Part shown: positions 1 through 9,146 of the stretch, piece by piece
Position numbering within the stretch: position 1 is the stretch's first letter
Layout: each line of letters starts with the position of its first letter
Origin: Polaromonas sp. AER18D-145
GTDB taxonomy: Bacteria > Pseudomonadota > Gammaproteobacteria > Burkholderiales > Burkholderiaceae_C
Direction: 5' to 3'
Assembly: GCF_002379095.1 (NCBI RefSeq)
Contig: NZ_NBZV01000012.1
Coordinates: forward strand, 33,786 to 97,785
DNA: 64,000 nt
Notes under the pieces: generated by a model
Seen by the model: only the letters and a program-made list of their open reading frames with translations
Databases searched by the model: none
Told to the model about the DNA's origin: nothing
Program-made: the position numbers and the translations under genes

Positions 1-619
1 AGATGGCGCCTGCCGCGGCTTTGGCGTCCACCTGTTTTTGTACCAGCGGCGTCAGCACCCAGCCCGGACAGATGGCATTGCAGGTCACGCCGGTGGTGGC
101 GTTTTCCAGGGCCGTGACCTTGGTCAGGCCGACGATGCCGTGTTTGGCGGCAACGTACGCGGATTTTTCCGCCGAGCCGACCAGGCCGTGCACCGAAGCG
201 ACATTGATGATGCGGCCCCAGCCCTTACCGCCATTGGCGGCCTGCATGGCCGGTAGGGCCAGCCGCGTGGCGTGGAAGGCGCTGCTCAGGTTGATCGCCA
301 GGACGGCGTCCCAGCGTTCGACCGGAAAGTTCTCGATTCTGGCCACATGCTGGATGCCGGCATTGTTGACCAGAATGTCCACCTGCCCGAATTGCGCCGC
401 GGCAAAAGTCATCATGGCTTCGATCTCGGCGGGCTTGCTCATGTCGGCACCGTGGTAGGCCACTTTCACGCCCAGCGCTGCAATTTCCGCCTTGGGGCCT
501 TCGGCGTCGCCGAAACCGTTGAGCACGATGTTGGCCCCCTGCGCCGCCAGCGCCTTGGCGATCCCCAGGCCGATGCCGCTGGTGGAGCCGGTCACGAGTG
601 CAGTTTTACCTTTGAGCAT
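1..619 (-). CDS. bdhA: 3-hydroxybutyrate dehydrogenase, C-terminus beyond window
   Basis: Short-chain dehydrogenase that interconverts 3-hydroxybutyrate and acetoacetate with NAD, in polyhydroxybutyrate breakdown. Reading leftwards from the ATG at 619 the product starts MLKGKTALVTGSTSGIG, with the TGxxxGIG dinucleotide-binding motif. The NNAGIQ segment, the catalytic Ser and the YxxxK pair (SAYVAAKHG) follow in family order. About 206 codons are visible; the family is about 255-260 residues, so the C-terminus lies left of position 1. It is divergent from the alpha/beta hydrolase at 712. phaR nearby fits a PHB theme. Family is certain; substrate is inferred from the overall sequence pattern, which is typical of the 3-HB enzyme. 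Confidence 0.88.
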   Translation of the reverse strand, partial: MLKGKTALVTGSTSGIGLGIAKALAAQGANIVLNGFGDAEGPKAEIAALGVKVAYHGADMSKPAEIEAMMTFAAAQFGQVDILVNNAGIQHVARIENFPVERWDAVLAINLSSAFHATRLALPAMQAANGGKGWGRIINVASVHGLVGSAEKSAYVAAKHGIVGLTKVTALENATTGVTCNAICPGWVLTPLVQKQVDAKAAAGAI

Positions 620-711
620 GAAGTTTTCTCCGGATGATTTACGATGCCTGTCAGACGCTGAACAACAGCGGCTCGGGCAATTATCAAGCCTGCAACCCGG
701 ATTCCCTGGCC

Positions 712-1611
712 ATGACTGAACCTACGCTGAACTACGTATCGTGCCCCGACGTTTCGGGAGGGCACCGCATGGCGTACTGGGAGTGGGGCGATCCGGCCAA
801 CCCGCATGTGGTGCTGTGTGTTCACGGCCTGTCGCGCCAGGGCAGGGATTTTGATGTGCTGGCCGAGTACCTGTCGGACGAGGTCCGTATCGTGTGCCCC
901 GACGTGGCCGGCCGCGGCTGCAGCGACTGGCTCCAGGACCCCATGGGTTACCAGATCCCGCAGTACGCCGCCGACATGATGGCACTGCTGGCGCACCTGC
1001 ACCAGCAAGCGCCGGTCACGACGCTGGACTGGGTCGGCACCAGCATGGGCGGCCTGATCGGCATGGCCATTGCCGGCCAGCCCGAGCTGCCCTTGTCCGC
1101 GCCGGTGCGCAAGCTGGTCCTCAACGACGTGGGGCCGGCCATCGAGTGGCAGGCCATCACGCGTATTGCGGCTTACCTCGGCAAAGCCGGCCATTTCGCC
1201 TCGCTGCAGCACGCTGCCGACGCGATGTGGGCGATCTCGACCAGCTTTGGCCCGCACACGCCCGAGCAATGGCTGGCGTTGTCGCGCCACATGGTCAAGC
1301 CTGTGCCTGGTGCCGTCGATGGCCGTGTGATGCTGCATTACGACCCGGCCATTGCGGTACCGGTCCAGGCGGCGACCGAAGCCTCGGCGCGCGAAGGCGA
1401 AGCCCTGTTGTGGCAACTTTTTGACAACATTCGGGCGCCGACACTGGTCGTGCGCGGCGCACAATCGGACTTGCTCAGCCGCGTCACGGCGCAGGCCATG
1501 ACGCAGCGCGGTCCCCGGGCCCGCCTGGTGGAGTTTGAAGGGGTCGGCCATGCACCGACCCTGGTGGCAATGGATCAGGTCAGCACGGTGGGCGATTTTC
1601 TTCTTGTCTGA
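712..1611 (+). CDS. alpha/beta hydrolase
   Basis: A 299-residue serine hydrolase of the alpha/beta fold. Visible: the oxyanion-hole HG in VLCVHGLS (about residue 38), the nucleophile elbow GTSMGG with Ser at about 111, an acidic residue in RGAQSDLLS and the catalytic His in GVGHAPTL near the C-terminus. The frame is open from 634, but the ATG at 712 starts the conserved region and the upstream residues look non-coding, so 712 is preferred. No signal peptide, so probably cytoplasmic. It ends 23 nt before relA. Substrate unknown; a role in short-chain hydroxy-ester hydrolysis is only suggested by the divergent bdhA. Confidence 0.85.
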   Translation: MTEPTLNYVSCPDVSGGHRMAYWEWGDPANPHVVLCVHGLSRQGRDFDVLAEYLSDEVRIVCPDVAGRGCSDWLQDPMGYQIPQYAADMMALLAHLHQQAPVTTLDWVGTSMGGLIGMAIAGQPELPLSAPVRKLVLNDVGPAIEWQAITRIAAYLGKAGHFASLQHAADAMWAISTSFGPHTPEQWLALSRHMVKPVPGAVDGRVMLHYDPAIAVPVQAATEASAREGEALLWQLFDNIRAPTLVVRGAQSDLLSRVTAQAMTQRGPRARLVEFEGVGHAPTLVAMDQVSTVGDFLLV

Positions 1612-1634
1612 AATTTTTTATTGAAAAGCTGCCT

Positions 1635-3944
1635 GTGACGAAACATGCCGGGGCCGGGCCTGGCGCCCCGCCCAAATTGCCTTTGAAGCCCAACACGGGC
1701 GTGGCGCCCATGACGCCCATGACGCCGCTGCCCAATGCGTCCATCGTGACGGCCACGGCGGACAGCCTGCCGGACCAGCCGCACGCGCTGGCCCGCGCCA
1801 GGGCCTTTGCCGAGCCGCTGATCGCCAGTGAAACGCTGGACACCGGTGAAAACATCCTGGCCCATGCGGATGCCGTCGCGGCCATTCTGAAGGCCATTGG
1901 CGGTTCCGAGGCCATGCAGGCCGCCACCTACCTCGTTCACGCCTGCGCGCACCTGAACAAGCCGCAGGAGGTGATTGCCAAGGCTTTCGGCGCCAACTTC
2001 GCCGCCCTGGCCATGGAGACCACCAAGCTCGTCCATGTGCAGAAACAGGCCCGCGCCGCCGATGCCAGGGCGCAGCTGGAAGACCCGGCGGCACAGACTG
2101 AAAACGTGCGCAAGATGTTGCTGGCGTTTTCGCGCGACCTGCGGGTCGTCATGCTGCGCCTCGCGTCCCGGCTGCAGACGCTGCGTCACTTTGCGGCCAT
2201 CCGGCAACCTTGCCCGCTGGCCGTGGCGCGCGAATCACTCAACGTGTTTGCACCCCTGGCCAACCGCCTGGGCATCTGGCAGATCAAGTGGGAAATGGAA
2301 GACCTGGCCTTCCGCTTTCTGGAGCCGGACACCTACAAAAGCATTGCCCGCCTGCTCGATGAAAAACGTGCCGAGCGCGAGATTTTCATGGAAGCGCTGC
2401 GGGCGCAGCTGGAGCGCGACCTGAACAGCAACGGCATTGCCGCGCTGGTGCAGGGCCGGCCCAAACACATCTACAGCATCGTCAAGAAGATGCGCGGCAA
2501 GGGACTCGATTTCGACCAGGTCTTCGACATCCGCGCCCTGCGCGTGATTGCCGCCGACGTCAAGGGTTGTTACGCGGCGCTCGGGTTTGTGCATTCGCAT
2601 TTCACGCCGGTCGAGGGCGAATTCGACGACTACATCGCCAAGCCCAAATCCAACGGCTACCAGTCGCTGCACACGGTGGTGCGCGATGCGCAGCAGCGCG
2701 CGGTCGAGATCCAGATCCGCACGCAGGCCATGCACGACCATGCCGAGCATGGCGTGGCTGCCCACTGGGCCTACAAGGAGGCCGGCACCAAGGGTTACAG
2801 CGGCGTGTCGGCCAGCAGCGAGTACGACGCAAAAATTGCCGTGTTGCGGCAGTTGCTGGCCTGGGAGCGCGACCTGTCGGGGCCGGTGGCGGCCAAGGCG
2901 CGCGACGCCAACCAGGGGTTGTTTGAAGACCGCATCTACGTCCTGACGCCGGACGCGGCCGTCGTCGAACTGCCGCAGGGAGCGACGGCGCTCGACTTTG
3001 CCTACAGCGTGCACACCAGCCTGGGCCACCGCTGCCGCGGCGCACGCATCGATGGCGCCATGGTGCCGCTGAACACGCCGCTGCAGAACGGGCAGACGGT
3101 GGAGGTCGTCACCACGAAGGAGGGCGGCCCGTCGCGTGACTGGCTCAACCCCGAACTCGGCTTTCTGGCCAGCCACCGCGCGCGGTCGAAAGTGCGTGCC
3201 TGGTTCAATGCCCAGGCCATGGCGCAAACGGTGGCGCGCGGACGCGAGGCAGTGGAAAAACTGCTGCAGCGCGAGGGCAAGACCGCGATGAAGCTCGAGG
3301 ATGTCGCGACGCAGCTGGGCTTCAAGAGCGCCGAGGATCTGTTTGAAGTGGTGGGCAAGGACGAGCTGTCGCTGCGCACCATTGAAAACATGCTCAAGCC
3401 GCCCGAGCCGCCGCCCACGCAGGACGACTATGTGCTGGCCAAAAAGGCCCGGCTACATGACAAGTCGTCCGAGCGCGGGCGCAAGGGCGGGGTGCTGGTG
3501 GTCGGCATCGACTCGCTGCTCACGCAGCTGGCCAAGTGCTGCAAGCCGGCACCGCCCGATGCGATTCTCGGTTTTGTCACCAAAGGCAAGGGCGTGAGCA
3601 TCCACCGCAGCGATTGCAGCAACTTCAGGAACATGGCCAGCGGCAGCCCCGACCGGGTGATCGAGGTGCAGTGGAGCCAGCCCAAAAGCAGCGAAGGCTC
3701 GGTGTACCCGGTGGATGTGGCCGTGGAAGCGGCCGACCGGCAAGGCCTGCTCCGCGATATCTCGGAAGTGTTTGCGCGGGAAAAAATGAACGTCATTGGC
3801 GTGCAGACCACATCGGTCAAGGACAACCGCGGCGGCACGGCCTGGATGACCTTCACGGTGGAGGTGGCCCACTCGGGCCGGCTCAACCAGGTGCTGGCCA
3901 TCGTCGCCGAGGTCAATGGCGTGCGCTCGGCGCGCAGGCGTTGA
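1635..3944 (+). CDS. relA: GTP pyrophosphokinase RelA, (p)ppGpp synthetase
   Basis: Makes the alarmone (p)ppGpp from ATP and GTP/GDP on stalled ribosomes during amino-acid starvation. Domain order: HD-like N-terminal region, synthetase domain (with NGYQSLHTVV and HAEHGVAAHWAYKE), TGS domain (RIYVLTPDAAVVELP), zinc-finger/helical region (KCCKPAPPD) and C-terminal ACT domain. The HD metal motif is missing (LVHACAHL instead of HDxxED). The synthetase loop reads EFDD (about residues 329-332), the EXDD signature of monofunctional RelA, not the RXKD of bifunctional SpoT/Rel. I therefore call RelA without hydrolase activity. The start used is GTG 1635 (769 aa); an in-frame ATG at 1710 would give 744 aa, the usual RelA length, and is a real alternative. 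Confidence 0.93.
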   Translation: MTKHAGAGPGAPPKLPLKPNTGVAPMTPMTPLPNASIVTATADSLPDQPHALARARAFAEPLIASETLDTGENILAHADAVAAILKAIGGSEAMQAATYLVHACAHLNKPQEVIAKAFGANFAALAMETTKLVHVQKQARAADARAQLEDPAAQTENVRKMLLAFSRDLRVVMLRLASRLQTLRHFAAIRQPCPLAVARESLNVFAPLANRLGIWQIKWEMEDLAFRFLEPDTYKSIARLLDEKRAEREIFMEALRAQLERDLNSNGIAALVQGRPKHIYSIVKKMRGKGLDFDQVFDIRALRVIAADVKGCYAALGFVHSHFTPVEGEFDDYIAKPKSNGYQSLHTVVRDAQQRAVEIQIRTQAMHDHAEHGVAAHWAYKEAGTKGYSGVSASSEYDAKIAVLRQLLAWERDLSGPVAAKARDANQGLFEDRIYVLTPDAAVVELPQGATALDFAYSVHTSLGHRCRGARIDGAMVPLNTPLQNGQTVEVVTTKEGGPSRDWLNPELGFLASHRARSKVRAWFNAQAMAQTVARGREAVEKLLQREGKTAMKLEDVATQLGFKSAEDLFEVVGKDELSLRTIENMLKPPEPPPTQDDYVLAKKARLHDKSSERGRKGGVLVVGIDSLLTQLAKCCKPAPPDAILGFVTKGKGVSIHRSDCSNFRNMASGSPDRVIEVQWSQPKSSEGSVYPVDVAVEAADRQGLLRDISEVFAREKMNVIGVQTTSVKDNRGGTAWMTFTVEVAHSGRLNQVLAIVAEVNGVRSARRR

Positions 3945-3991
3945 TTTGTTGGCAAAAAAATCGACGCGGGCGCGAAAGGCCGGGTTTGCCC

Positions 3992-4000
3992 TGCTACAAT
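3992..4000 (+). promoter_or_regulatory. Extended -10 promoter element of tRNA-Val
   Basis: TGCTACAAT matches the extended -10 form TGnTATAAT and lies 21 nt before the tRNA 5' end. No good -35 is visible at the right spacing, which is normal for extended -10 promoters. Inferred from position and sequence only. Confidence 0.5.
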
Positions 4001-4020
4001 GATGAGGTCGAACAGTCCTT

Positions 4021-4097
4021 AGGCGCGTAGCTCAGCTGGTTAGAGCACCACCTTGACATGGTGGGGGTCGTTGGTTCGAGTCCAATCGCGCCTACCA
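4021..4097 (+). tRNA. tRNA-Val (anticodon GAC)
   Basis: The acceptor arm AGGCGCG pairs with CGCGCCT and CCA is encoded. The D arm (GCTC/GAGC), the anticodon stem CCACC/GGTGG around loop TTGACAT (anticodon GAC at 4055-4057) and the TTCGAGT T-loop are all in place. Reads valine GUC/GUU codons. Confidence 0.97.
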
Positions 4098-4237
4098 ATT
4101 TCCTGAAGTTGTTTTCCCGTCAGCCGTGCATCACACGCTCACACAGGGTAAACCAAGGGGATTGAAGGTAAGCATACTTCCTAGAATGTGATGACACTGT
4201 GCATTGGTGCAGGCAGTCATTCACAGGAGTTCGCACA

Positions 4238-4855
4238 GTGCCCAAGAGCAAGCCCACCAGTCAGTCCAGGAGCCAGTCAACCGACTCGGCTCCCCCCGTC
4301 GGCAACACGCCGGGAAAAATACCGGGCACCAAGGGCGGTAACGGCAAGGCGGCGTCGCCGCGTGTCATCAAGAAATACCCGAACCGCCGTCTTTACGACA
4401 CCGATACCTCGGCCTACATCACGTTGGCCGAAGTCAAGAACCTCGTCATGGACAGCACCGATTTCGTGGTGCGCGATGCCAAGACCAACGAGGACCTGAC
4501 ACGCAGCATCCTGCTGCAGATCATCCTGGAAGAAGAAGCCGGCGGCGCGCCCATGTTCACCGAGGCGGTGCTGGGCAACATCATCCGTTTCTACGGCAAT
4601 GCGATGCAGAGCTTCATGGGTTCCTACCTCGAGAAAAACGTCCAGTCTTTCATGGACTTGCAGCTCAAGATGTCCGAGCAGTCCAAGGGCCTGACGCCGG
4701 AAGCATGGGCGCAGTTTGTCAATGCCCAGTCGCCGGCCATGCAAGGCATGATGGGCAGCTATGTCGAGCAGTCGAAAACCGTGTTCACGCAAATGCAGGA
4801 GCAGATGCAAAAACAAAGCGAGCAGATGCTGGCCGCCCTGGGCCTGAAGCGCTGA
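4238..4855 (+). CDS. phaR: Polyhydroxyalkanoate synthesis repressor PhaR
   Basis: DNA-binding repressor that also binds PHB granules and controls phasin and PHA genes. The N-terminal PHA-regulator DNA-binding domain is clear (RVIKKYPNRRLYDTDTSAYI, about residues 45-64), followed by the accumulation-regulator domain (FYGNAMQSFMGSYLEKN) and a Gln/Met-rich helical tail. GTG 4238 is chosen as start because AGGAG lies at 4225-4229 with 8 nt spacing; an open frame reaches back to 4199 without a ribosome site. 205 aa. The first 35 residues are Ser/Pro/Thr-rich and low complexity. With bdhA at the window edge this fits a PHB-storing organism. Confidence 0.92.
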   Translation: MPKSKPTSQSRSQSTDSAPPVGNTPGKIPGTKGGNGKAASPRVIKKYPNRRLYDTDTSAYITLAEVKNLVMDSTDFVVRDAKTNEDLTRSILLQIILEEEAGGAPMFTEAVLGNIIRFYGNAMQSFMGSYLEKNVQSFMDLQLKMSEQSKGLTPEAWAQFVNAQSPAMQGMMGSYVEQSKTVFTQMQEQMQKQSEQMLAALGLKR

Positions 4856-4918
4856 CCGCGTCCAGGCCATTTCGGGCGCCAGCGGCCGCAGCGGGCCGGC
4901 TCTGAGACAATAGAGGGC

Positions 4919-6328
4919 ATGAGCCAAGCCCTTGCGACCCCACCATCCCCCACCTTGAACACGGCGCCCCGCGTCGGTTTTGTCAGCCTCGGCTGCCCCA
5001 AGGCCCTGACCGACTCCGAACTGATCCTGACGCAGCTCAGCGCCGAGGGTTACCAGACCTCCAAAACCTTTGAAGGCGCCGACCTGGTGATCGTCAACAC
5101 CTGCGGTTTCATTGACGACGCCGTCCGGGAAAGCCTGGACACCATTGGCGAGGCACTGGCCGAAAACGGCCGGGTCATCGTGACCGGCTGCCTGGGCGCG
5201 AAGGCGGGCGAGGGCGGCGGCAACCTGGTGCGCCAGATGCACCCGAGTGTGCTGGCCGTGACCGGCCCGCACGCGACGCAGGAAGTGATGGACGCGGTGC
5301 ACCTGAACCTGCCCAAGCCGCACGACCCGTTTGTGGATCTGGTTCCCAACGCCTTTGGCATCGCCGGCATCAAGCTCACGCCGCGGCACTATGCCTACCT
5401 GAAGATCAGCGAAGGCTGCAACCACCGCTGCACCTTCTGCATCATCCCGTCGATGCGCGGCGACCTGGTGTCGCGACCGATAGGCGACGTGCTCAACGAG
5501 GCGCGCGCATTGTTTGAGGGCGGCGTGCGGGAACTGCTCGTCATCAGCCAGGACACCTCGGCCTACGGTGTGGATGTGAAGTACCGCACCGGCTTCTGGG
5601 ACGGCAAGCCGGTCAAGACCCGCATGCTGGAACTGGTGCAGGCGCTCGGCGAGATTGCCGAGCCCTACGGCGCCTGGGTGCGCTTGCATTACGTCTACCC
5701 GTACCCCAGTGTGGATGAGATCCTGCCGCTGATGGCCACCGGCAAGGTCCTGCCGTACCTGGACGTGCCCCTGCAGCACAGCCACCCCGATGTGCTCAAG
5801 CGCATGAAACGACCGGCCAGCGGCGAGAAAAATCTGGAGCGGATTGCACGCTGGCGCGAGATCTGCCCCGAGATCGTGATTCGCAGCACCTTCATTGCCG
5901 GTTTCCCCGGCGAGACCGAGGGCGAGTTCGAGCACCTGCTGGACTTCATGCGCGAAGCGCAGATTGACCGCGCGGGCTGCTTTGCCTACAGCGCAGTGGC
6001 GGGCGCCACGGCCAACGACATTCCGGGCATGCTGCCTCTGGAGCTTCGCGAAGAACGCCGCGCTCGTTTCATGGCCGTGGCCGAAGCGGTCTCGGCGGCG
6101 AAGCTGCAGCAGCGTGTGGGGGCCACCATGCAGGTGCTGGTGGACTCCGCGCCCGGCATGGGTAAAAAGGGTGGCGTGGGCCGCAGCTATGCCGACGCGC
6201 CCGAGATCGACGGTGTCGTGAAATTGTTGCCGCCCGAGAAAATCAGCAAGACGCTGAAGGTCGGGGAATTCACCAAGGCCCGGATTGTCGGCACGCAAGG
6301 CCACGATCTGGTGGCGGTGCCGGTCTGA
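4919..6328 (+). CDS. rimO: Ribosomal protein S12 methylthiotransferase RimO
   Basis: Radical-SAM methylthiotransferase that adds a methylthio group to the conserved Asp of ribosomal protein S12. The N-terminal UPF0004 domain begins [16 protein letters not shown], with cysteines for the second Fe-S cluster (SLGCPK, NTCGF, TGCLG). The radical-SAM cluster motif is CNHRCTFC (CxxxCxxC, around residue 166). A TRAM domain closes the protein. 469 aa, slightly longer than E. coli RimO. SLGCPK and the TRAM ending distinguish it from MiaB. It lies 63 nt after phaR and is followed by a strong terminator. Confidence 0.95.
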   Translation: MSQALATPPSPTLNTAPRVGFVSLGCPKALTDSELILTQLSAEGYQTSKTFEGADLVIVNTCGFIDDAVRESLDTIGEALAENGRVIVTGCLGAKAGEGGGNLVRQMHPSVLAVTGPHATQEVMDAVHLNLPKPHDPFVDLVPNAFGIAGIKLTPRHYAYLKISEGCNHRCTFCIIPSMRGDLVSRPIGDVLNEARALFEGGVRELLVISQDTSAYGVDVKYRTGFWDGKPVKTRMLELVQALGEIAEPYGAWVRLHYVYPYPSVDEILPLMATGKVLPYLDVPLQHSHPDVLKRMKRPASGEKNLERIARWREICPEIVIRSTFIAGFPGETEGEFEHLLDFMREAQIDRAGCFAYSAVAGATANDIPGMLPLELREERRARFMAVAEAVSAAKLQQRVGATMQVLVDSAPGMGKKGGVGRSYADAPEIDGVVKLLPPEKISKTLKVGEFTKARIVGTQGHDLVAVPV

Positions 6329-6377
6329 AGACGTCCGGATGGGGCTGGCCCAAGTGCTGAAAAAGCGCCTGGAAAGC

Positions 6378-6410
6378 AAAAAGGCCACTGTGTTGGCAGT
6401 GGCCTTTTTT
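6378..6410 (+). terminator. Bidirectional intrinsic terminator
   Basis: Stem AAGGCCACTG / CAGTGGCCTT around loop TGTTGG, with an A-run on the left and a T-run on the right. It can end rimO transcription from the left and tRNA-Leu transcription from the right. Confidence 0.92.
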
Positions 6411-6439
6411 GTACCAGCTTTCGCTGGATTTGATGTATC

Positions 6440-6524
6440 TGGTGCCCGGGAGAGAACTCGAATCTCCACATCTTGCGATACACGGACCTGAACCGTGCGC
6501 GTCTACCAATTCCGCCACCCGGGC
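6440..6524 (-). tRNA. tRNA-Leu (anticodon CAG)
   Basis: On the minus strand, acceptor GCCCGGG pairs with CCCGGGC and ACCA is encoded. A long variable arm is present, as expected for a class II tRNA. The anticodon stem CACGG/CCGTG encloses TTCAGGT, anticodon CAG. 85 nt. Convergent with rimO, sharing its terminator. Confidence 0.96.
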
Positions 6525-6760
6525 ACAGCCAGCAGTGTACCATTACAGAATCGGTTTTCCGGTCCGGATTCCAAAAAATTTCAATCGAGGCGCGGGCCAT
6601 GAGGGGCATCACACGCCAGGCTCGCAACTTCACGCCACGGTCCGGCAAACCGCCGGCTTTTGACATGCAGAAAAATACAGACAAGACGGATTTCCCGCCG
6701 GCAGCAAGCCGGTGCCGGAATTTTTTCCCCCATTAATCATCTCAAGAAGAGAGACCAGTT

Positions 6761-9088
6761 ATCAAAACAACTACCCACAGCAACGTCCCAGGCGCCGGAC
6801 TGCTCGCCGAATTTGAAGGCACTGTTTCAGGCCACCGCGATGGCCATGGCTTCGTGCTGCGTGATGACGGCGAAGCCGACATCTACCTGCCGCCCAACGA
6901 AATGCGCGCGGTGCTGCACAAGGACCGCGTCAAGGCGCGCATCGTGCGGCACGACCGCAAGAACCGGCCCGAGGGCCGCGTCACGGAAATCATTGAACGT
7001 TCGCCCAATCCCATCATTGGCCGCCTGCTGCAGGAAAGCGGTGTCTGGCTGGTGGCGCCCGAGGACAAGCGTTACGGCCAGGATGTGCTGATCCCCAAGG
7101 GCGCCATCGGTACGGCCAAGCCCGGACAGATCGTGGTGGTCCAGCTGACCGAGCCGCCGGCGCTGTTTGGCCAGCCGGTTGGCCGCGTCAAGGAAGTGCT
7201 CGGTGAAATCGACGACCCGGGCATGGAAATTGAAATTGCCGTGCGCAAATACGGCGTGCCGCATGAGTTCAGCGACGCCGCGCTGGCGCTGGCCCGCACC
7301 CTGCCGGACGCCGTGCGGCCTGCCGACAAAAAAGGCCGCGTGGATCTGACCGACATCCCGCTGGTGACCATCGACGGTGAAGACGCGCGTGACTTTGACG
7401 ACGCGGTGTATTGCGAACCGGCCAAGGTGGGCCGCGGCAAAGGCTGGCGCCTGCTGGTGGCGATTGCCGACGTGAGCCACTATGTGGAAACCGGCAGTGC
7501 GATCGATATCGACGCCTACGACCGTGCAACCAGCGTTTATTTTCCGCGCCGCGTGATCCCCATGCTGCCCGAGAAGCTCTCCAACGGCCTGTGTTCGCTG
7601 AACCCCAACGTCGAGCGCCTGTGCATGGTCTGCGACATGCTGGTCAACGCCAAGGGCGAAGTCCACGCCTACCAGTTTTATCCGGCCGTGATGTTCAGTC
7701 ACGCGCGTTTCACCTATACCGAAGTTGCCGCCATCCTGGCCAACACGCGCGGCCCGGAAGCGGCTCAGCGCAAGGCGCTGGTGCCGCACCTGCTGGACCT
7801 GCATGACGTCTACCAGGCGCTGCTCAAGGAGCGTGGCGCGCGCGGCGCGGTGGACTTTGAAACCACCGAAACCCAGATCGTCTGCGACGAGGCCGGGCGC
7901 ATCGAAAAAATCGTGCCGCGCACCCGCAACGTTGCCCACCGCGTGATTGAAGAGGCCATGCTGGCGGCCAACGTCTGTTCTGCGGACTTCATTTCCGGGA
8001 GCAAACACGAAGGCCTGTTCCGCGTGCACGAGGGCCCGACGCCCGAGAAGAAGGACATACTGCGCACCTACCTGAAGGCCCTGGGCATTGGCATGACGAT
8101 CACGGAGAACCCCGCGCCGGGCGAGTTCCAGCAGATCGCCATGGCCACCAAGGACCGGCCCGATGCGATGCAGATCCATTCCATGCTGCTGCGCTCCATG
8201 CAGCAGGCGATCTACACCCCCATGAACGCCGGCCACTTCGGCCTGGCCTACGAGGCCTACACGCACTTCACCAGCCCGATCCGCCGCTACCCGGACCTGC
8301 TGGTGCACCGCGTCATCAAGGCGGTGCTGACCAAGTCCAGGTACCAGCTGCCGGTGTTGCCCACCCCTGGCGAGGCCGAGGCCAAGCTGTCGAAACGGCT
8401 GGCCTCGCGCGTCACCGAGCCGGACCAGAAACCGAAAAAGCCCACGGCCGACCAGCTCGCCTGGCAGGCGGCCGGCCTGCATTGCAGCGCCAACGAACGC
8501 CGTGCCGACGAAGCCAGCCGCGACGTGGAAGCCTGGCTCAAGTGCAAATACATGCGCGAGCATCTGGGCGAGGAGTTCGGCGGCGTCGTCACGGCAGCCA
8601 CGAGCTTTGGCATTTTCGTCACGCTCGATGCGATGTATGTCGAGGGCCTGGTGCACATCACCGAACTGGGCGGCGAGTATTTCCGCTTTGACGAGGCGCG
8701 CCAGGAGCTGCGCGGCGAACGCACCGGCATCCGCTACGCCATCGGCACCCGGGTGCGGGTCCAGGTCAGCCGGGTCGATCTCGACGGCCGCAAGATCGAC
8801 TTCCGACTGGTGCGCGAGGGTGAAGAGCTGCTCGCCCGCGCCATGAAGGACAAGGCCGGTGGCCGTACTTCCGACCTGCCCGAGCAGGAGCGCGCCCTGC
8901 CGCGCAAGGCCAGCGAGCAGCGCGGTGGCAAGCGCGCGGGCAAGGGGACCGAGCAGCGTGCCGGCGCACGCGAGGGCAGTGCGGCGGGCAGCCGGACGGC
9001 CAAGTCGCCGATCCAGGCGCTGAAGGCGGCGGTCAAGAAGTCGGCCTCCAGCGCCGGACGCAAGCAGAGCAAGAAACCTCGGCGGTAA
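6761..9088 (+). CDS. rnr: Ribonuclease R
   Basis: Processive 3'-5' exoribonuclease that degrades structured RNA. An N-terminal cold-shock-like segment (EGTVSGHRDGHGFVL), an RNB catalytic domain (DGEDARDFDDAVY, the Asp cluster), an S1 domain (FGGVVTAATSFGIFVTLD) and a Lys/Arg-rich tail are visible in order. There is no N-terminal helix-turn-helix as in E. coli. The start is uncertain: conserved coding sequence continues upstream of the GTG at 6854, yet the frame back to the TAA at 6734 has no ATG, GTG or TTG. ATC 6761, 7 nt after a purine-rich AAGAAGAGAG, and CTG 6800 are candidates. The coordinate given is therefore provisional; the rest is solid. Confidence 0.9.
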   Translation: MKTTTHSNVPGAGLLAEFEGTVSGHRDGHGFVLRDDGEADIYLPPNEMRAVLHKDRVKARIVRHDRKNRPEGRVTEIIERSPNPIIGRLLQESGVWLVAPEDKRYGQDVLIPKGAIGTAKPGQIVVVQLTEPPALFGQPVGRVKEVLGEIDDPGMEIEIAVRKYGVPHEFSDAALALARTLPDAVRPADKKGRVDLTDIPLVTIDGEDARDFDDAVYCEPAKVGRGKGWRLLVAIADVSHYVETGSAIDIDAYDRATSVYFPRRVIPMLPEKLSNGLCSLNPNVERLCMVCDMLVNAKGEVHAYQFYPAVMFSHARFTYTEVAAILANTRGPEAAQRKALVPHLLDLHDVYQALLKERGARGAVDFETTETQIVCDEAGRIEKIVPRTRNVAHRVIEEAMLAANVCSADFISGSKHEGLFRVHEGPTPEKKDILRTYLKALGIGMTITENPAPGEFQQIAMATKDRPDAMQIHSMLLRSMQQAIYTPMNAGHFGLAYEAYTHFTSPIRRYPDLLVHRVIKAVLTKSRYQLPVLPTPGEAEAKLSKRLASRVTEPDQKPKKPTADQLAWQAAGLHCSANERRADEASRDVEAWLKCKYMREHLGEEFGGVVTAATSFGIFVTLDAMYVEGLVHITELGGEYFRFDEARQELRGERTGIRYAIGTRVRVQVSRVDLDGRKIDFRLVREGEELLARAMKDKAGGRTSDLPEQERALPRKASEQRGGKRAGKGTEQRAGAREGSAAGSRTAKSPIQALKAAVKKSASSAGRKQSKKPRR

Positions 9089-9092
9089 ACGC

Positions 9093-9146
9093 ATGAGCAC
9101 TCCTGATCCATTGCCAGCCCTGCCGGGGAACAAACAACCATGCTGA
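9093..9146 (+). CDS. Possible 17-codon upstream ORF overlapping the YggT gene
   Basis: ATG at 9093 opens a 17-residue frame (MSTPDPLPALPGNKQPC) whose TGA at 9144-9146 overlaps the ATG of the next gene at 9140. The geometry would allow translational coupling. The ribosome site is weak, so this is only a candidate. Confidence 0.25.
   Translation: MSTPDPLPALPGNKQPC

Noticed and set aside
2235..3227. Long open frames antisense to relA, rimO, rnr, carB, aceE and other genes
   Set aside because: They mirror high-GC codon bias of the opposite strand (His/Arg/Gly/Val-rich, no motifs) and overlap well-supported genes.
1635..3944. Bifunctional SpoT/Rel call for the (p)ppGpp gene
   Set aside because: The HD metal-binding residues are absent and the synthetase loop is EFDD (RelA type), so hydrolase activity is not supported.
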